Assembly (NCBI GenBank): GCA_002343505.1
Contig: DDQZ01000002.1
Coordinates: forward strand, 1-24,715
Length of the DNA stretch: 24,715 nt
Direction: 5' to 3'
DNA from: Verrucomicrobiaceae bacterium UBA2429
GTDB taxonomy: Bacteria; Verrucomicrobiota; Verrucomicrobiia; Verrucomicrobiales; Verrucomicrobiaceae
Shown here: positions 15,010 to 22,263 of the stretch, piece after piece
Layout: every line of letters begins with the position of its first letter
Numbering within the stretch: position 1 is the stretch's first letter
Notes under the pieces: model-generated
Told to the model about the DNA's origin: nothing
The model's input: only the letters and a program-made list of their open reading frames with translations
Database searches by the model: none
Made by a program: the position numbers and the translations under genes

Positions 15010-16598
15010 GGTGCCGCTTTTCCGGCAAACTCTTCGCGGGTCACTTTGCCATCGCTGTTCTTGTCGAAGTTTTTGAAGCGGTTCTCGACGTTGTCCTTCT
15101 TCGCGAGGCCGTTGCGGTATTCTTCGAGCGTGAGGTGGCCGTCCTGGTTCTTGTCCCAGTTTTTGAAGGCGCGCAGGCGGGTCTCCGGAGTGATTTCGGC
15201 GGGCCTGGAAGGCTTCGCGGCCGGTTTGGGCGCGGCCTTGGCTCGCAACGAGGGATCGACTTCTTTCGGCAGCGTGGCGAACCAGTCGTTGATGGCGGTG
15301 GTCATGCGCTTCACGCGTTCCGGTTCGGTTGTCGCGAGGTTTTTCGTTTGGAAACGATCCGCGATGACATTGTAAAGCTCCGCGCGCTGTTTCGTCTCGT
15401 CGAGGATGAGCACATGCGGGCCTTCGCGCATGGCAAAGGCGGGCCAGTCATCGCCGCTGTGGCCGCCCTGCCACCACCAGAAGACGGGCTTCGTGCGTGC
15501 CTGCGCTTCGCCTTTGAAGGCGGCGAGCATGTTCTCGCCATCGGAGACATAACCCTCGGGTGCCTTCGCGCCGGTGGCGGCGAGCACGGTGGGGAAGACA
15601 TCCACACCGGCGAGCGCGGTTTCCTTGTCCACACGGCCCGCAGGCACCATGCCGGGCCAGCGTGCAAGGAAGGCCACGTTCACGCCGCCCATGAGCAGGC
15701 TGCGCTTGCGGCCACGCAGGCCGCCCGTGCTGCCCTGGCTGTGATAAAGCTTCTGCCCCGGCTGGGTGTGGCTGTTTTCCGGCCCGTTGTCGCTGGAGAA
15801 CATGACGAGCGTGTTGTTCGTGATGCCCAGTTCGTCGAGAAGGTCGAGCACGCGGCCCACCTGACGGTCTGCGCGCGAAACGGCGGCGTAATAGGTGCGC
15901 TGCGGCTCCGGCACATCTGGATAGGGCTTTTTGTCGTCCTCCGTGGCGGAGACGAGGTGATGGGTCTCATGCAGCCAGAGGTTGAGATAAAACGGCGCGC
16001 CCTTGGCCTCGCGGATGAAGCGCAGCGCGTGATCCGTGGCCGCCACGCTGATCCATGAGGCGGCTTGCTTGTCATGCGCTGAGCCTTCGCCTTTGGCAAA
16101 GTCATACTTCATGCCATCAAAGACATGCGCCCCCGGCCCGGTCCACACGGCGGCGTCATCGTAGCCATAAGCGGCGGGCAGCGGCGCACCTTCGATGTTG
16201 CCGCCGCTGAGATGCCATTTGCCGAAATGCGCGGTCTTGTAGCCCGCCTCCTTCATCACGCGCGGCAGCAGCGGTGCCTTCGGATCGAGCCAGTCAGGCA
16301 TGTTCCGCGCCACGTTCTGCTCATGCGTGGCGAAGTGCTGATGCACGCCCCAGCGCGAGGGAAACTGCCCCGTGACGATGCCCGTGCGGCTCGGCGAGCA
16401 CACCGGATTCACCACCGTGAAGCTCCAGAAGTCCGTGCCCTCCTTCGCCATCCGGTCGAGGTTCGGCGTCTGGATGCGCGGATGCCCGTGGCAGGCCAGA
16501 TCGCCGAAGCCGAGGTCATCGCAGTAGATGAAGACGACATTCGGCTGCGCCGCGATGAGCGCAGAGCAGAGAGCCAGGAGAAATAGGGTGAGTTTCAT
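15006..16598 (-). CDS. Secreted sulfatase with C-terminal EF-hand pair
   Basis: A 530-residue S1-type sulfatase. The signal peptide is MKLTLFLLALCSALIAA. The metal site is IYCDDLGFGDLACHG, and the maturation motif is VCSPSRTGIVTG with Cys67 as formylglycine precursor. GKWHLSGG and FSSDNGPENS follow. After the catalytic domain comes an Ala/Lys/Pro-rich linker (about 440-470). Two EF-hand loops close the protein: DKNQDGHLTLEE (482-493) and DKNSDGKVTREE (512-523), both with Asp at 1, 3-5 and Glu at 12, as needed for calcium. The family already uses one Ca in the active site; the added pair suggests Ca-dependent folding, docking or sensing. Its start overlaps the upstream sulfatase stop as ATGA and its stop makes ATGA with a possible 27-codon ORF. 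FWWWQGGHSGDDWPAFAMR is the usual C-terminal subdomain in place of the LYWR pattern. Confidence 0.94.
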   Translation of the reverse strand: MKLTLFLLALCSALIAAQPNVVFIYCDDLGFGDLACHGHPRIQTPNLDRMAKEGTDFWSFTVVNPVCSPSRTGIVTGQFPSRWGVHQHFATHEQNVARNMPDWLDPKAPLLPRVMKEAGYKTAHFGKWHLSGGNIEGAPLPAAYGYDDAAVWTGPGAHVFDGMKYDFAKGEGSAHDKQAASWISVAATDHALRFIREAKGAPFYLNLWLHETHHLVSATEDDKKPYPDVPEPQRTYYAAVSRADRQVGRVLDLLDELGITNNTLVMFSSDNGPENSHTQPGQKLYHSQGSTGGLRGRKRSLLMGGVNVAFLARWPGMVPAGRVDKETALAGVDVFPTVLAATGAKAPEGYVSDGENMLAAFKGEAQARTKPVFWWWQGGHSGDDWPAFAMREGPHVLILDETKQRAELYNVIADRFQTKNLATTEPERVKRMTTAINDWFATLPKEVDPSLRAKAAPKPAAKPSRPAEITPETRLRAFKNWDKNQDGHLTLEEYRNGLAKKDNVENRFKNFDKNSDGKVTREEFAGKAAP

Positions 16599-18085
16599 GG
16601 CTGATAGTCGGCTCCGGTCAGGCTCTTGAGCACGCTGTCCTGCCAGGCACGGAGCTTGGTTTGCAGCGATTTCACGAGATCCGGCTGTTTTTCGGCAAGG
16701 TTGGTTTTTTCAGCGGTATCGGCCTTCAAGTCGAAGAGTTCGACTTTTGCCGCGCCGCCTTTTTGCTCGTGGATGACGAGCTTGTGATCACCTTCGATGA
16801 TGGAGCGCGCGCCGAGGTAATCTTCCTCGCTGATGACGGGATGGTGGAAGTTGGTGAAGTCCCGTGTGGCCTTGTTGCCCATCTTTTTCACCAGCGGCGT
16901 GGTGCCCTGCTGAAGCTCGGGAGCGATGTAGGGCTTCATCTCGCCCTTTTTCCCTCCGGCTGGGCGATACTCCCAAAAATGCAGCGCATCGGGCCGTGCC
17001 GTCATCTTGCCATCGAGCACCGCTGCCAGGTCCATGCCATCGAGCGGACGATCCGGCAGCGTCTGCCCCGCAATGGCGGCGACGGTGGGCAGCAGATCGC
17101 TGGTGCTGGCGCGCACGCTGGTGCTGCGCGGCTCCGGGATGCGCGCGGGCCATTCAATCAGGCCTGGAACGAGGGTGCCGCCCTCGTAAAACGTGGCCTT
17201 GGCGCCGCGATGCGGAAAACCGAGCGCTGCATCGGGGGAGGTGCCGTTGTCGCCGCAGTAGAAGATCAGCGTGTTTTCGCGCAGGCCGTTTTGCGCGAGG
17301 TGTTTTCTCAGGGTGCCGATGGCGCGGTCCATGGCGGTGATCTCGGCGTAGCGCTCGCGCAGCACCTCGCCCTGCGGACGTGTGGTGGGGCCGCCGGTTT
17401 CGTTGGAGGTCAGCTTGACTTTCTTCGTGTATTTGGCGGGCAGGTCGTCATAAAGCGCCAGATCCTCCGGCAGGCCGCTGTAGGGCTCGTGCGGGGAGCC
17501 GAACCAGATGACTTGGAAGAAGGGTCTGCCCTCTTTTTGCGCGCGTCCGATGGAGGCGATGGCCTCGCGGATCAGAATCTCGGAGCTTTCACCCTGGAAG
17601 ACCTCGGGCGGGCCGCCATTGCGCGAGAGGGAGGGATTCATCTCAAAAAAATTGTCATGCGAGAGGCACTCGTGGAAACCCATCGCCAGCGGGCTCACCG
17701 GCGACTCCTTCTTCACCGCGCCGACGTGCCACTTGCCGAGATGGGCGCAATGATAGCCCGCCTTGCCCAACAGATGCGCGCTGGTGATCTCCTCAGGGCG
17801 GAAGGACCATCCCGGGGCGAAGGTGCCCATGCGGTTGGGATGCCGTCCGGTGAGAAAACTCGCGCGCGTGGGCGAGCAACTCGGATGCGCCGCGTAAAAG
17901 CGCTCGAACTTCAATCCGCCGGCCGCCATCTCGTCCAGCACGGGTGTCTTGACATGCGGGTGAGCGTTGTAGCCCGTCTCCTCCCAGCCGTGGTCGTCGC
18001 CCATCATGAGGATGATGTTCGGCGGGGCGCTCAGGGCGGTGATGAAAGGCGTGAGTGCGAGGAAAATGAGGACGGCGTGGTTCAT
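16595..18085 (-). CDS. Secreted sulfatase, first gene of the cluster
   Basis: A 496-residue S1-type sulfatase. The signal peptide is MNHAVLIFLALTPFITALSA. The N-terminal metal site reads MMGDDHGWEETGYN, unlike the D-x-G-x-GD pattern of its neighbours. The maturation motif is HPSCSPTRASFLTG, with Cys70 as formylglycine precursor and Thr replacing the usual Ser of CxPSR, a variant accepted by the CxPxR rule. GKWHVGAV and FYCGDNGTS (SDNG equivalent) follow. These differences place it in another sulfatase subfamily from the other three, so it probably attacks a different sulfate position. The start at 18085 was chosen over 18199 because it begins the signal peptide and because the longer frame would run through the terminator hairpin. 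Its stop overlaps the next sulfatase start as ATGA. Confidence 0.93.
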   Translation of the reverse strand: MNHAVLIFLALTPFITALSAPPNIILMMGDDHGWEETGYNAHPHVKTPVLDEMAAGGLKFERFYAAHPSCSPTRASFLTGRHPNRMGTFAPGWSFRPEEITSAHLLGKAGYHCAHLGKWHVGAVKKESPVSPLAMGFHECLSHDNFFEMNPSLSRNGGPPEVFQGESSEILIREAIASIGRAQKEGRPFFQVIWFGSPHEPYSGLPEDLALYDDLPAKYTKKVKLTSNETGGPTTRPQGEVLRERYAEITAMDRAIGTLRKHLAQNGLRENTLIFYCGDNGTSPDAALGFPHRGAKATFYEGGTLVPGLIEWPARIPEPRSTSVRASTSDLLPTVAAIAGQTLPDRPLDGMDLAAVLDGKMTARPDALHFWEYRPAGGKKGEMKPYIAPELQQGTTPLVKKMGNKATRDFTNFHHPVISEEDYLGARSIIEGDHKLVIHEQKGGAAKVELFDLKADTAEKTNLAEKQPDLVKSLQTKLRAWQDSVLKSLTGADYQP

Positions 18086-18193
18086 TCGGCTTCGGGTTGG
18101 CTGTGGGGCTGGCTCTGCCAGGCAGGGGTCAACGCCCTGCGCGCGCACGACTTTCCTCAAATGAACGGTGCCAGGCGCCATGACCAGCAACAA
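18086..18193 (-). promoter_or_regulatory. Probable promoter region of the sulfatase operon
   Basis: This is the only sizeable gap upstream of the first sulfatase, after a terminator, so the operon promoter is expected here. A TTGACC hexamer (minus strand, 18132-18127) could be a -35 box, but nothing at the right distance resembles TATAAT. A CTGGC-TCT-GCCAG hairpin lies at 18109-18121 between that hexamer and the start codon and could act in the 5' leader. The assignment rests mainly on position. Confidence 0.3.
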
Positions 18194-18225
18194 AAACATC
18201 CGTCACCGGGCGGTGACGGATGTTT
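18194..18225 (-). terminator. Rho-independent terminator after the oxidoreductase gene
   Basis: A perfect 14-bp stem (18194-18207 with 18212-18225) encloses a 4-nt loop. On the minus strand the 3' arm ends in GATGTTT and runs directly into more T (TTTTTGTTG). It lies 23 bp beyond the stop of the Gfo/Idh/MocA gene and so insulates it from the sulfatase operon. On the plus strand it is followed by GCAAAGGG, so it should act only for the minus strand. Confidence 0.9.
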
Positions 18226-18247
18226 GCAAAGGGCGGCTATTTTGGAA

Positions 18248-19591
18248 TCAGCCGTCAATGCTCCAGCCTTTGCGGTATTCTTTGCCCATGAACTGGTTGG
18301 CCTCCGGCGTGTCGGGGCTGGTGCCGGTCTTGGGATCGTATTGGATTTTTTTGCCGATGCGGTAGGCAACGAGGCCGAGGAGCATCTGCTCGATCATGTC
18401 AGCGCTGTAGCCGAAGTCGCAGGCAGTCTTCTTCGAAGGGTCGCGGCAGGCGTCGAGCCATTGTTTTTGGAAGACGCCGACGGGCGGCAGCAACTCCTCT
18501 TTCTTGCGCGGCTTGTAGTAGGTGAGGTCGGCATCGTCGCCAAAGGGCAGGATGATACGGGTGTCGAAGTCGGCGATGAGGAACCCCTTGCTGCCTTTGA
18601 ACATGGCGCCGTGGCCGATGCCGTTGAAATCAATCCAGGGCTTTGGCGAGCGCGGGAGCACGCCGCCCTGATACCAGCTCACGGTGATGGGCCCGCGCCA
18701 GTCGTTGGCGGGATGCTCGAAATGGGACTCGCACTCCACGGGTGTCACATCGGAGTTGAGAGGCTCGCCCTTGGCCTCGGCGGAGGTGGGCAGGCGCGCG
18801 TCCACGACATTCCAGACAATGTCCATGGTGTGGCTGCCCATGTCTCCGATCTGGCCGGCGCCGAAGTCCCAGAACATGTTCCAGGAAAGGCAGTTGGCTC
18901 CGGCGCGCCCGCCGAAGTAGGCGGGGTTGTACGGATGATAAGGGGCGGGGCCAAGCCAGAGATCGTAGTGGAAGCCGGGCGGCGGAGCGCCCTCCTCGGG
19001 CAGGTAGCCGGGCTTGTGGATCTGGCGGTTGCCCCAGGCATAGGCGGCTTTGAGGTCGCCAATGGCGCCGTCGTGAATGAGCTCGCGCACGCGGTTGAAG
19101 TTGGCCTGGGCATGGCGCTGCATGCCGACCTGGGTGGCCAGCTTGCCCTTTTTGCTCTCCCAGGTGGCGCGGACGATGCGCGCCTCCTCGACCGTGATGG
19201 CCAGCGGCTTTTCACAATAGACGTGCAGGTCGCGTTTGAGCGCCCAGTTGGCGATAAAGGCGTGCGTGTGGTCTGTGGTGCAGATGACCACGGCGTCGAG
19301 TCCGGGATGATCCAGGCACTTGCGCCAGTCCACATAAGTCTTGGCGCCGGGGAAGCGCTTCAATGCCTCTGGGAATCGCTCCTCGTTCACATCACAAAGG
19401 GCGACGACATTTTCCTCGCTGATGGCGTCGTAATGCGCGAGGCCGCGGCCCCAGACACCGATAAGGGCGATATTGAGTTTGTTGCCTGGCGCGTCCTGGC
19501 CGAAAATGGGCCGGGTGATCATGGAGCCGGCGACGAGGCCGGCCGCGCCGACGAAACGGCGGCGGGTCAAGGGTGCGGGTTGGGTGTTCAT
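18248..19591 (-). CDS. Tat-exported Gfo/Idh/MocA family oxidoreductase
   Basis: A 447-residue NAD(P)-dependent oxidoreductase. A twin-arginine signal (LTRRRFVGAAGLVAG, residues 9-23) predicts export with cofactor bound. The Rossmann domain shows IALIGVWGRG (G45-x-x-G48-x-G50) and ALCDVNEERF. The active-site Lys motif is YCEKPLAITVEEA (E127-K128-P129). The C-terminal beta-sheet domain has GQIGDMGSHTMDIVWNV. This Tat-bearing group is common in Planctomycetes and Verrucomicrobia and acts on sugars, inositols or glycosides; some relatives are glycoside hydrolases using NAD transiently. The substrate is unknown. The start at 19591 was chosen because the Tat signal follows at once; the frame opens further upstream at 19726, inside pyrF. 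The terminator just after it keeps it separate from the sulfatase operon, though a shared glycan role is plausible. Confidence 0.92.
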   Translation of the reverse strand: MNTQPAPLTRRRFVGAAGLVAGSMITRPIFGQDAPGNKLNIALIGVWGRGLAHYDAISEENVVALCDVNEERFPEALKRFPGAKTYVDWRKCLDHPGLDAVVICTTDHTHAFIANWALKRDLHVYCEKPLAITVEEARIVRATWESKKGKLATQVGMQRHAQANFNRVRELIHDGAIGDLKAAYAWGNRQIHKPGYLPEEGAPPPGFHYDLWLGPAPYHPYNPAYFGGRAGANCLSWNMFWDFGAGQIGDMGSHTMDIVWNVVDARLPTSAEAKGEPLNSDVTPVECESHFEHPANDWRGPITVSWYQGGVLPRSPKPWIDFNGIGHGAMFKGSKGFLIADFDTRIILPFGDDADLTYYKPRKKEELLPPVGVFQKQWLDACRDPSKKTACDFGYSADMIEQMLLGLVAYRIGKKIQYDPKTGTSPDTPEANQFMGKEYRKGWSIDG

Positions 19592-19692
19592 TGCAGGAAG
19601 GAAAACGACACCCGCCGCGGCGATAGCGCAAGCAATGTTCCTGCGCGTCACCTCGCCTTGCGCATTTTCGCGTTCCCACCCAGCCAAAGCGA

Positions 19693-20460
19693 TCAAGCAA
19701 GCGCGTCCTCGATCTTCTCCGACCACTCGCGCGCCACCTCGCCATAAGTGCGGCCTTCCTGGCCGTGGTAGAGGATGCCGCGCGAGACGTTCACCAGGAT
19801 GGGCGCGAGGCGTCCGCTGTCCTTGAGCGCGGAGAGGTCTCCGCCCTGCGCTCCGAGGCCGGGGATGAGCAGCGGCACATCCGGGATGCGCTGGAGCACA
19901 TCCGGCGCGGCATTGGTGAGGCCAAGCACGAGGCCTGCCTGACGGCTGGCCCGCGTCATGACGGCCACGAGTTCATAAACATGGCGGCCGCCGCAGTTCT
20001 GCAGCTCGATGTCCGCCGCGCCGGGATTGGAGGTGACGCCGAGGAGGTAGATGCCTTTGTCAGGATACTCCAGAAAGGGGGCAAGCGTGTCGCTGCCCAT
20101 GTAGGGATTCAGCGTCACGGCGTCCACGCGCATCAGATCGAAGGCGGCTTTGGCGTAATAGGCCTGCGTCTCGCCGATGTCGCCGCGCTTCACATCAAGC
20201 ACCACGGGGATGTCTCTCGGGATGAACTTCAAAATCATTTCCAGCAGCCTCATTCCGCGCCAGCCGTGGGCCTCGAAGTAGGCGGAGTTCGGCTTGAAGG
20301 CGGCGGCGTAGGGGGCGGTCTGCGCGATCACATCCTGCAGCCAGAGTTTCGCCGCCTCGTCAGGCTTGGTCATGCGCGGATCGAGTCCCACGCACAGATG
20401 CGTGCCGGCATTCTCGATTCGTTTCTCCAATTTTTCACGGAAAGTCATGCGGGCGGACAT
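19693..20460 (-). CDS. pyrF: Orotidine 5'-phosphate decarboxylase
   Basis: Catalyses the last step of UMP synthesis, OMP to UMP, in the cytoplasm. The product is 255 residues. Its motif [16 protein letters not shown] holds the D89-x-K91-x-x-D94 catalytic triad. [11 protein letters not shown] near the N-terminus and [13 protein letters not shown] are typical of the longer type-2 PyrF family (TIGR02127-like), as are the [11 protein letters not shown] and [11 protein letters not shown] phosphate-binding loops. Alternative starts are 20490 and 20448; 20460 ([11 protein letters not shown]) gives the usual length, but no Shine-Dalgarno sequence settles it. It diverges from purE, so pyrimidine and purine genes share a 71-bp intergenic region. 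The Gfo/Idh/MocA gene follows 101 bp downstream on the same strand. Confidence 0.95.
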   Translation of the reverse strand: MSARMTFREKLEKRIENAGTHLCVGLDPRMTKPDEAAKLWLQDVIAQTAPYAAAFKPNSAYFEAHGWRGMRLLEMILKFIPRDIPVVLDVKRGDIGETQAYYAKAAFDLMRVDAVTLNPYMGSDTLAPFLEYPDKGIYLLGVTSNPGAADIELQNCGGRHVYELVAVMTRASRQAGLVLGLTNAAPDVLQRIPDVPLLIPGLGAQGGDLSALKDSGRLAPILVNVSRGILYHGQEGRTYGEVAREWSEKIEDALA

Positions 20461-20531
20461 TGAATCGCCACGGCGGCATGGCAACCGCAAGCATGGCTTG
20501 CAGGGCGGAAATGTCCGGCTTATCTCGGCGC
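20461..20531. promoter_or_regulatory. Divergent pyrF/purE control region with palindrome
   Basis: The 71 bp between the divergent starts must carry both promoters unless they lie within the genes. A perfect inverted repeat GCAAGC-ATG-GCTTGC lies at 20487-20501, near the middle, and could be an operator. No clear -35/-10 pair or Shine-Dalgarno sequence was found for either gene. Confidence 0.3.
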
Positions 20532-21047
20532 ATGGATCAACCCCTTGTCGGCATCATCATGGGCTCCAGTTCCGACTGGCCCACCCTCGAAAACGCGGCG
20601 CGCGTGCTTGAGGACTTCGGCGTGCCCTATGAAAAAAAAGTGGTCAGCGCGCACCGCACGCCGCAGTTGCTTTATGAATACGCCTCCAGCGCCGCCGGGC
20701 GCGGGCTGAAGTGCGTCATCGCCGGCGCGGGCGGCGCCGCGCATCTGCCGGGCATGACGGCCAGCATGACCACGCTGCCGGTGCTGGGAGTGCCGGTGCA
20801 GAGCCGCGCGCTCAACGGACTCGACAGCCTCTACTCCATCGTGCAAATGCCCGGCGGCGTGCCGGTGGCCACCTTTGCCATCGGCAACGCGGGCGCTCTC
20901 AACGCCGCGCTTTTCGCCGTCTCCATGCTCGCCAACAACGACCCCGCCCTGGCCGCCAAACTCCAGGCCTTCCGAGAGCGCCAGACGGCCAAGGTGCTGG
21001 AGAGCCAGAAGGAACTCGACGCGCCCGCCGGAGGTGATGTCCGATAG
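20532..21047 (+). CDS. purE: 5-(carboxyamino)imidazole ribonucleotide mutase
   Basis: Converts N5-CAIR to CAIR in de novo purine synthesis, downstream of PurK. The product is 171 residues, normal for class I PurE. Key motifs are [13 protein letters not shown] (phosphate and substrate loop, residues 6-18), VVSAHRTP (catalytic His41) and [12 protein letters not shown] (His71). [19 protein letters not shown] is also standard. The frame opens at 20460 but the family begins right at [12 protein letters not shown], so 20532 was chosen; no Shine-Dalgarno sequence is visible. purK follows after 48 bp, which contain a tandem CGATAGC duplication next to the stop codon. The two form a purEK operon. Confidence 0.96.
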   Translation: MDQPLVGIIMGSSSDWPTLENAARVLEDFGVPYEKKVVSAHRTPQLLYEYASSAAGRGLKCVIAGAGGAAHLPGMTASMTTLPVLGVPVQSRALNGLDSLYSIVQMPGGVPVATFAIGNAGALNAALFAVSMLANNDPALAAKLQAFRERQTAKVLESQKELDAPAGGDVR

Positions 21048-21095
21048 CCGATAGCCAACGGCCCTTTTCTCATTTCCATTTGCCCACCGCCCACC

Positions 21096-22235
21096 GTGTT
21101 CCTCCCCCCCTCCACCCTAGGCATCCTCGGCGGCGGCCAGCTCGGGCGAATGCTTGCCCTGGAAGCGCGCCGCAGCGGTTATCGTGTCGTCATTTTCACG
21201 GACGAGCCGCCAGGCTGCCCGGCGGGGCAGTTCGCCGATCTTGAAATCAACGCGGCCTATGACGACCGCGCGGCTTTGGACCGCTTCCTCTCCGCTGTGG
21301 ATGTGGTCACGGCGGAGTTTGAAAACATCCCGGACTCATGCCTCCAGGCCGTCGAGGCGGTGAAGCCGCTGCGCCCTTCGCGCGCCGCCATCCACACCAC
21401 CCAGCATCGCGAGCGTGAAAAGCTCTTCCTGCGGCGGCAGGGCATCGCCTGCGCGGACTTTCGCATCGTCAACGACCTCCCCGGCCTGGAGCGCGCCGTG
21501 GCGGAGCTGGGCCGTCCCTGCGTCATCAAAACGGCCGCCTTTGGCTACGACGGCAAAGGCCAGCGCAAGGTCGTGGAGGACACCGAGCTGGCCCAGGCGT
21601 GGCGGGACTTTGAAGGGCATAACGCCGTGGTCGAGCAATGGGTGCCTTTCGCGTGCGAGGTGTCCGTCGTCGGCGCGCGCGCAGCGGATGGCGGCATGGC
21701 CGTGCATGGCGTGGTGGAGAACTGGCACTTGCACCACATTCTGGATGTCACCATCGCCCCGGCGCGTGTGACTCCCGCCGTCATGAAACAAGCCCTGCAA
21801 CTCTGGCGCGCCGTGGCGGAGGGGCTGGACTACGCGGGCACGATGGCTGTGGAGATGTTCGTGACCCGCTCGGAAAAAGTGCTCGTCAACGAGATCGCCC
21901 CGCGTCCGCACAACAGCGGGCATTACACCATTGACGCGTGCGTCACGAACCAGTTCCAGCAGCAGTTGCGCGCGGTGTGCGGCCTGCCGCTGGGCGACCC
22001 CTCCCAGCACACGCCCGCTGTCATGGTGAACCTGCTCGGCGATGTGTGGCCCTCGGAAACACGGCATCCCGACTGGTCCCCAGTGCTCGCGCATCCGCGC
22101 GCCAAGCTGCATCTTTACGGCAAGGCCGCAGCCCGGCCACGCCGAAAGATGGGGCACTTCACCGTGCTGGGAAATACGCGAGATGAAGCCCTGCTCGCAG
22201 CCCGCCAGTTGCGTTTCGCGCTCGGCATCGAGTGA
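21096..22235 (+). CDS. purK: 5-(carboxyamino)imidazole ribonucleotide synthase
   Basis: ATP-dependent carboxylation of AIR with bicarbonate to N5-CAIR, feeding PurE. A 379-residue ATP-grasp protein. The N-terminal loop is LGILGGGQLGRMLALEA. VTAEFENIP is the family marker after the first domain. The ATP-grasp core has CVIKTAAFGYDGKGQ and VVEQWVPFACEVSVVGAR. The metal and phosphate site is LVNEIAPRPHNSGHYTIDA, and the C-terminus has KLHLYGKAAARPRRKMGH. The start codon is GTG at 21096; no in-frame ATG lies closer to the conserved glycine loop. It ends 28 bp before the convergent leuS stop, and I see no terminator hairpin in that gap. Confidence 0.96.
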   Translation: MFLPPSTLGILGGGQLGRMLALEARRSGYRVVIFTDEPPGCPAGQFADLEINAAYDDRAALDRFLSAVDVVTAEFENIPDSCLQAVEAVKPLRPSRAAIHTTQHREREKLFLRRQGIACADFRIVNDLPGLERAVAELGRPCVIKTAAFGYDGKGQRKVVEDTELAQAWRDFEGHNAVVEQWVPFACEVSVVGARAADGGMAVHGVVENWHLHHILDVTIAPARVTPAVMKQALQLWRAVAEGLDYAGTMAVEMFVTRSEKVLVNEIAPRPHNSGHYTIDACVTNQFQQQLRAVCGLPLGDPSQHTPAVMVNLLGDVWPSETRHPDWSPVLAHPRAKLHLYGKAAARPRRKMGHFTVLGNTRDEALLAARQLRFALGIE

Positions 22236-22263
22236 AATGGAGACACTATCAGCGCTCCAAGCC

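Noticed and set aside
19626..19663. GCGCAAG/CTTGCGC inverted repeat between pyrF and the oxidoreductase as a terminator
   Set aside because: Seven-base arms with a 24-nt loop and no T-run; too weak to call.
16661..19747. Plus-strand open frame of 1028 codons
   Set aside because: It runs antisense across a sulfatase, a terminator, the oxidoreductase and the end of pyrF, all with clear family motifs on the minus strand. Its translation has no recognisable domain; long antisense frames are expected in GC-rich DNA.
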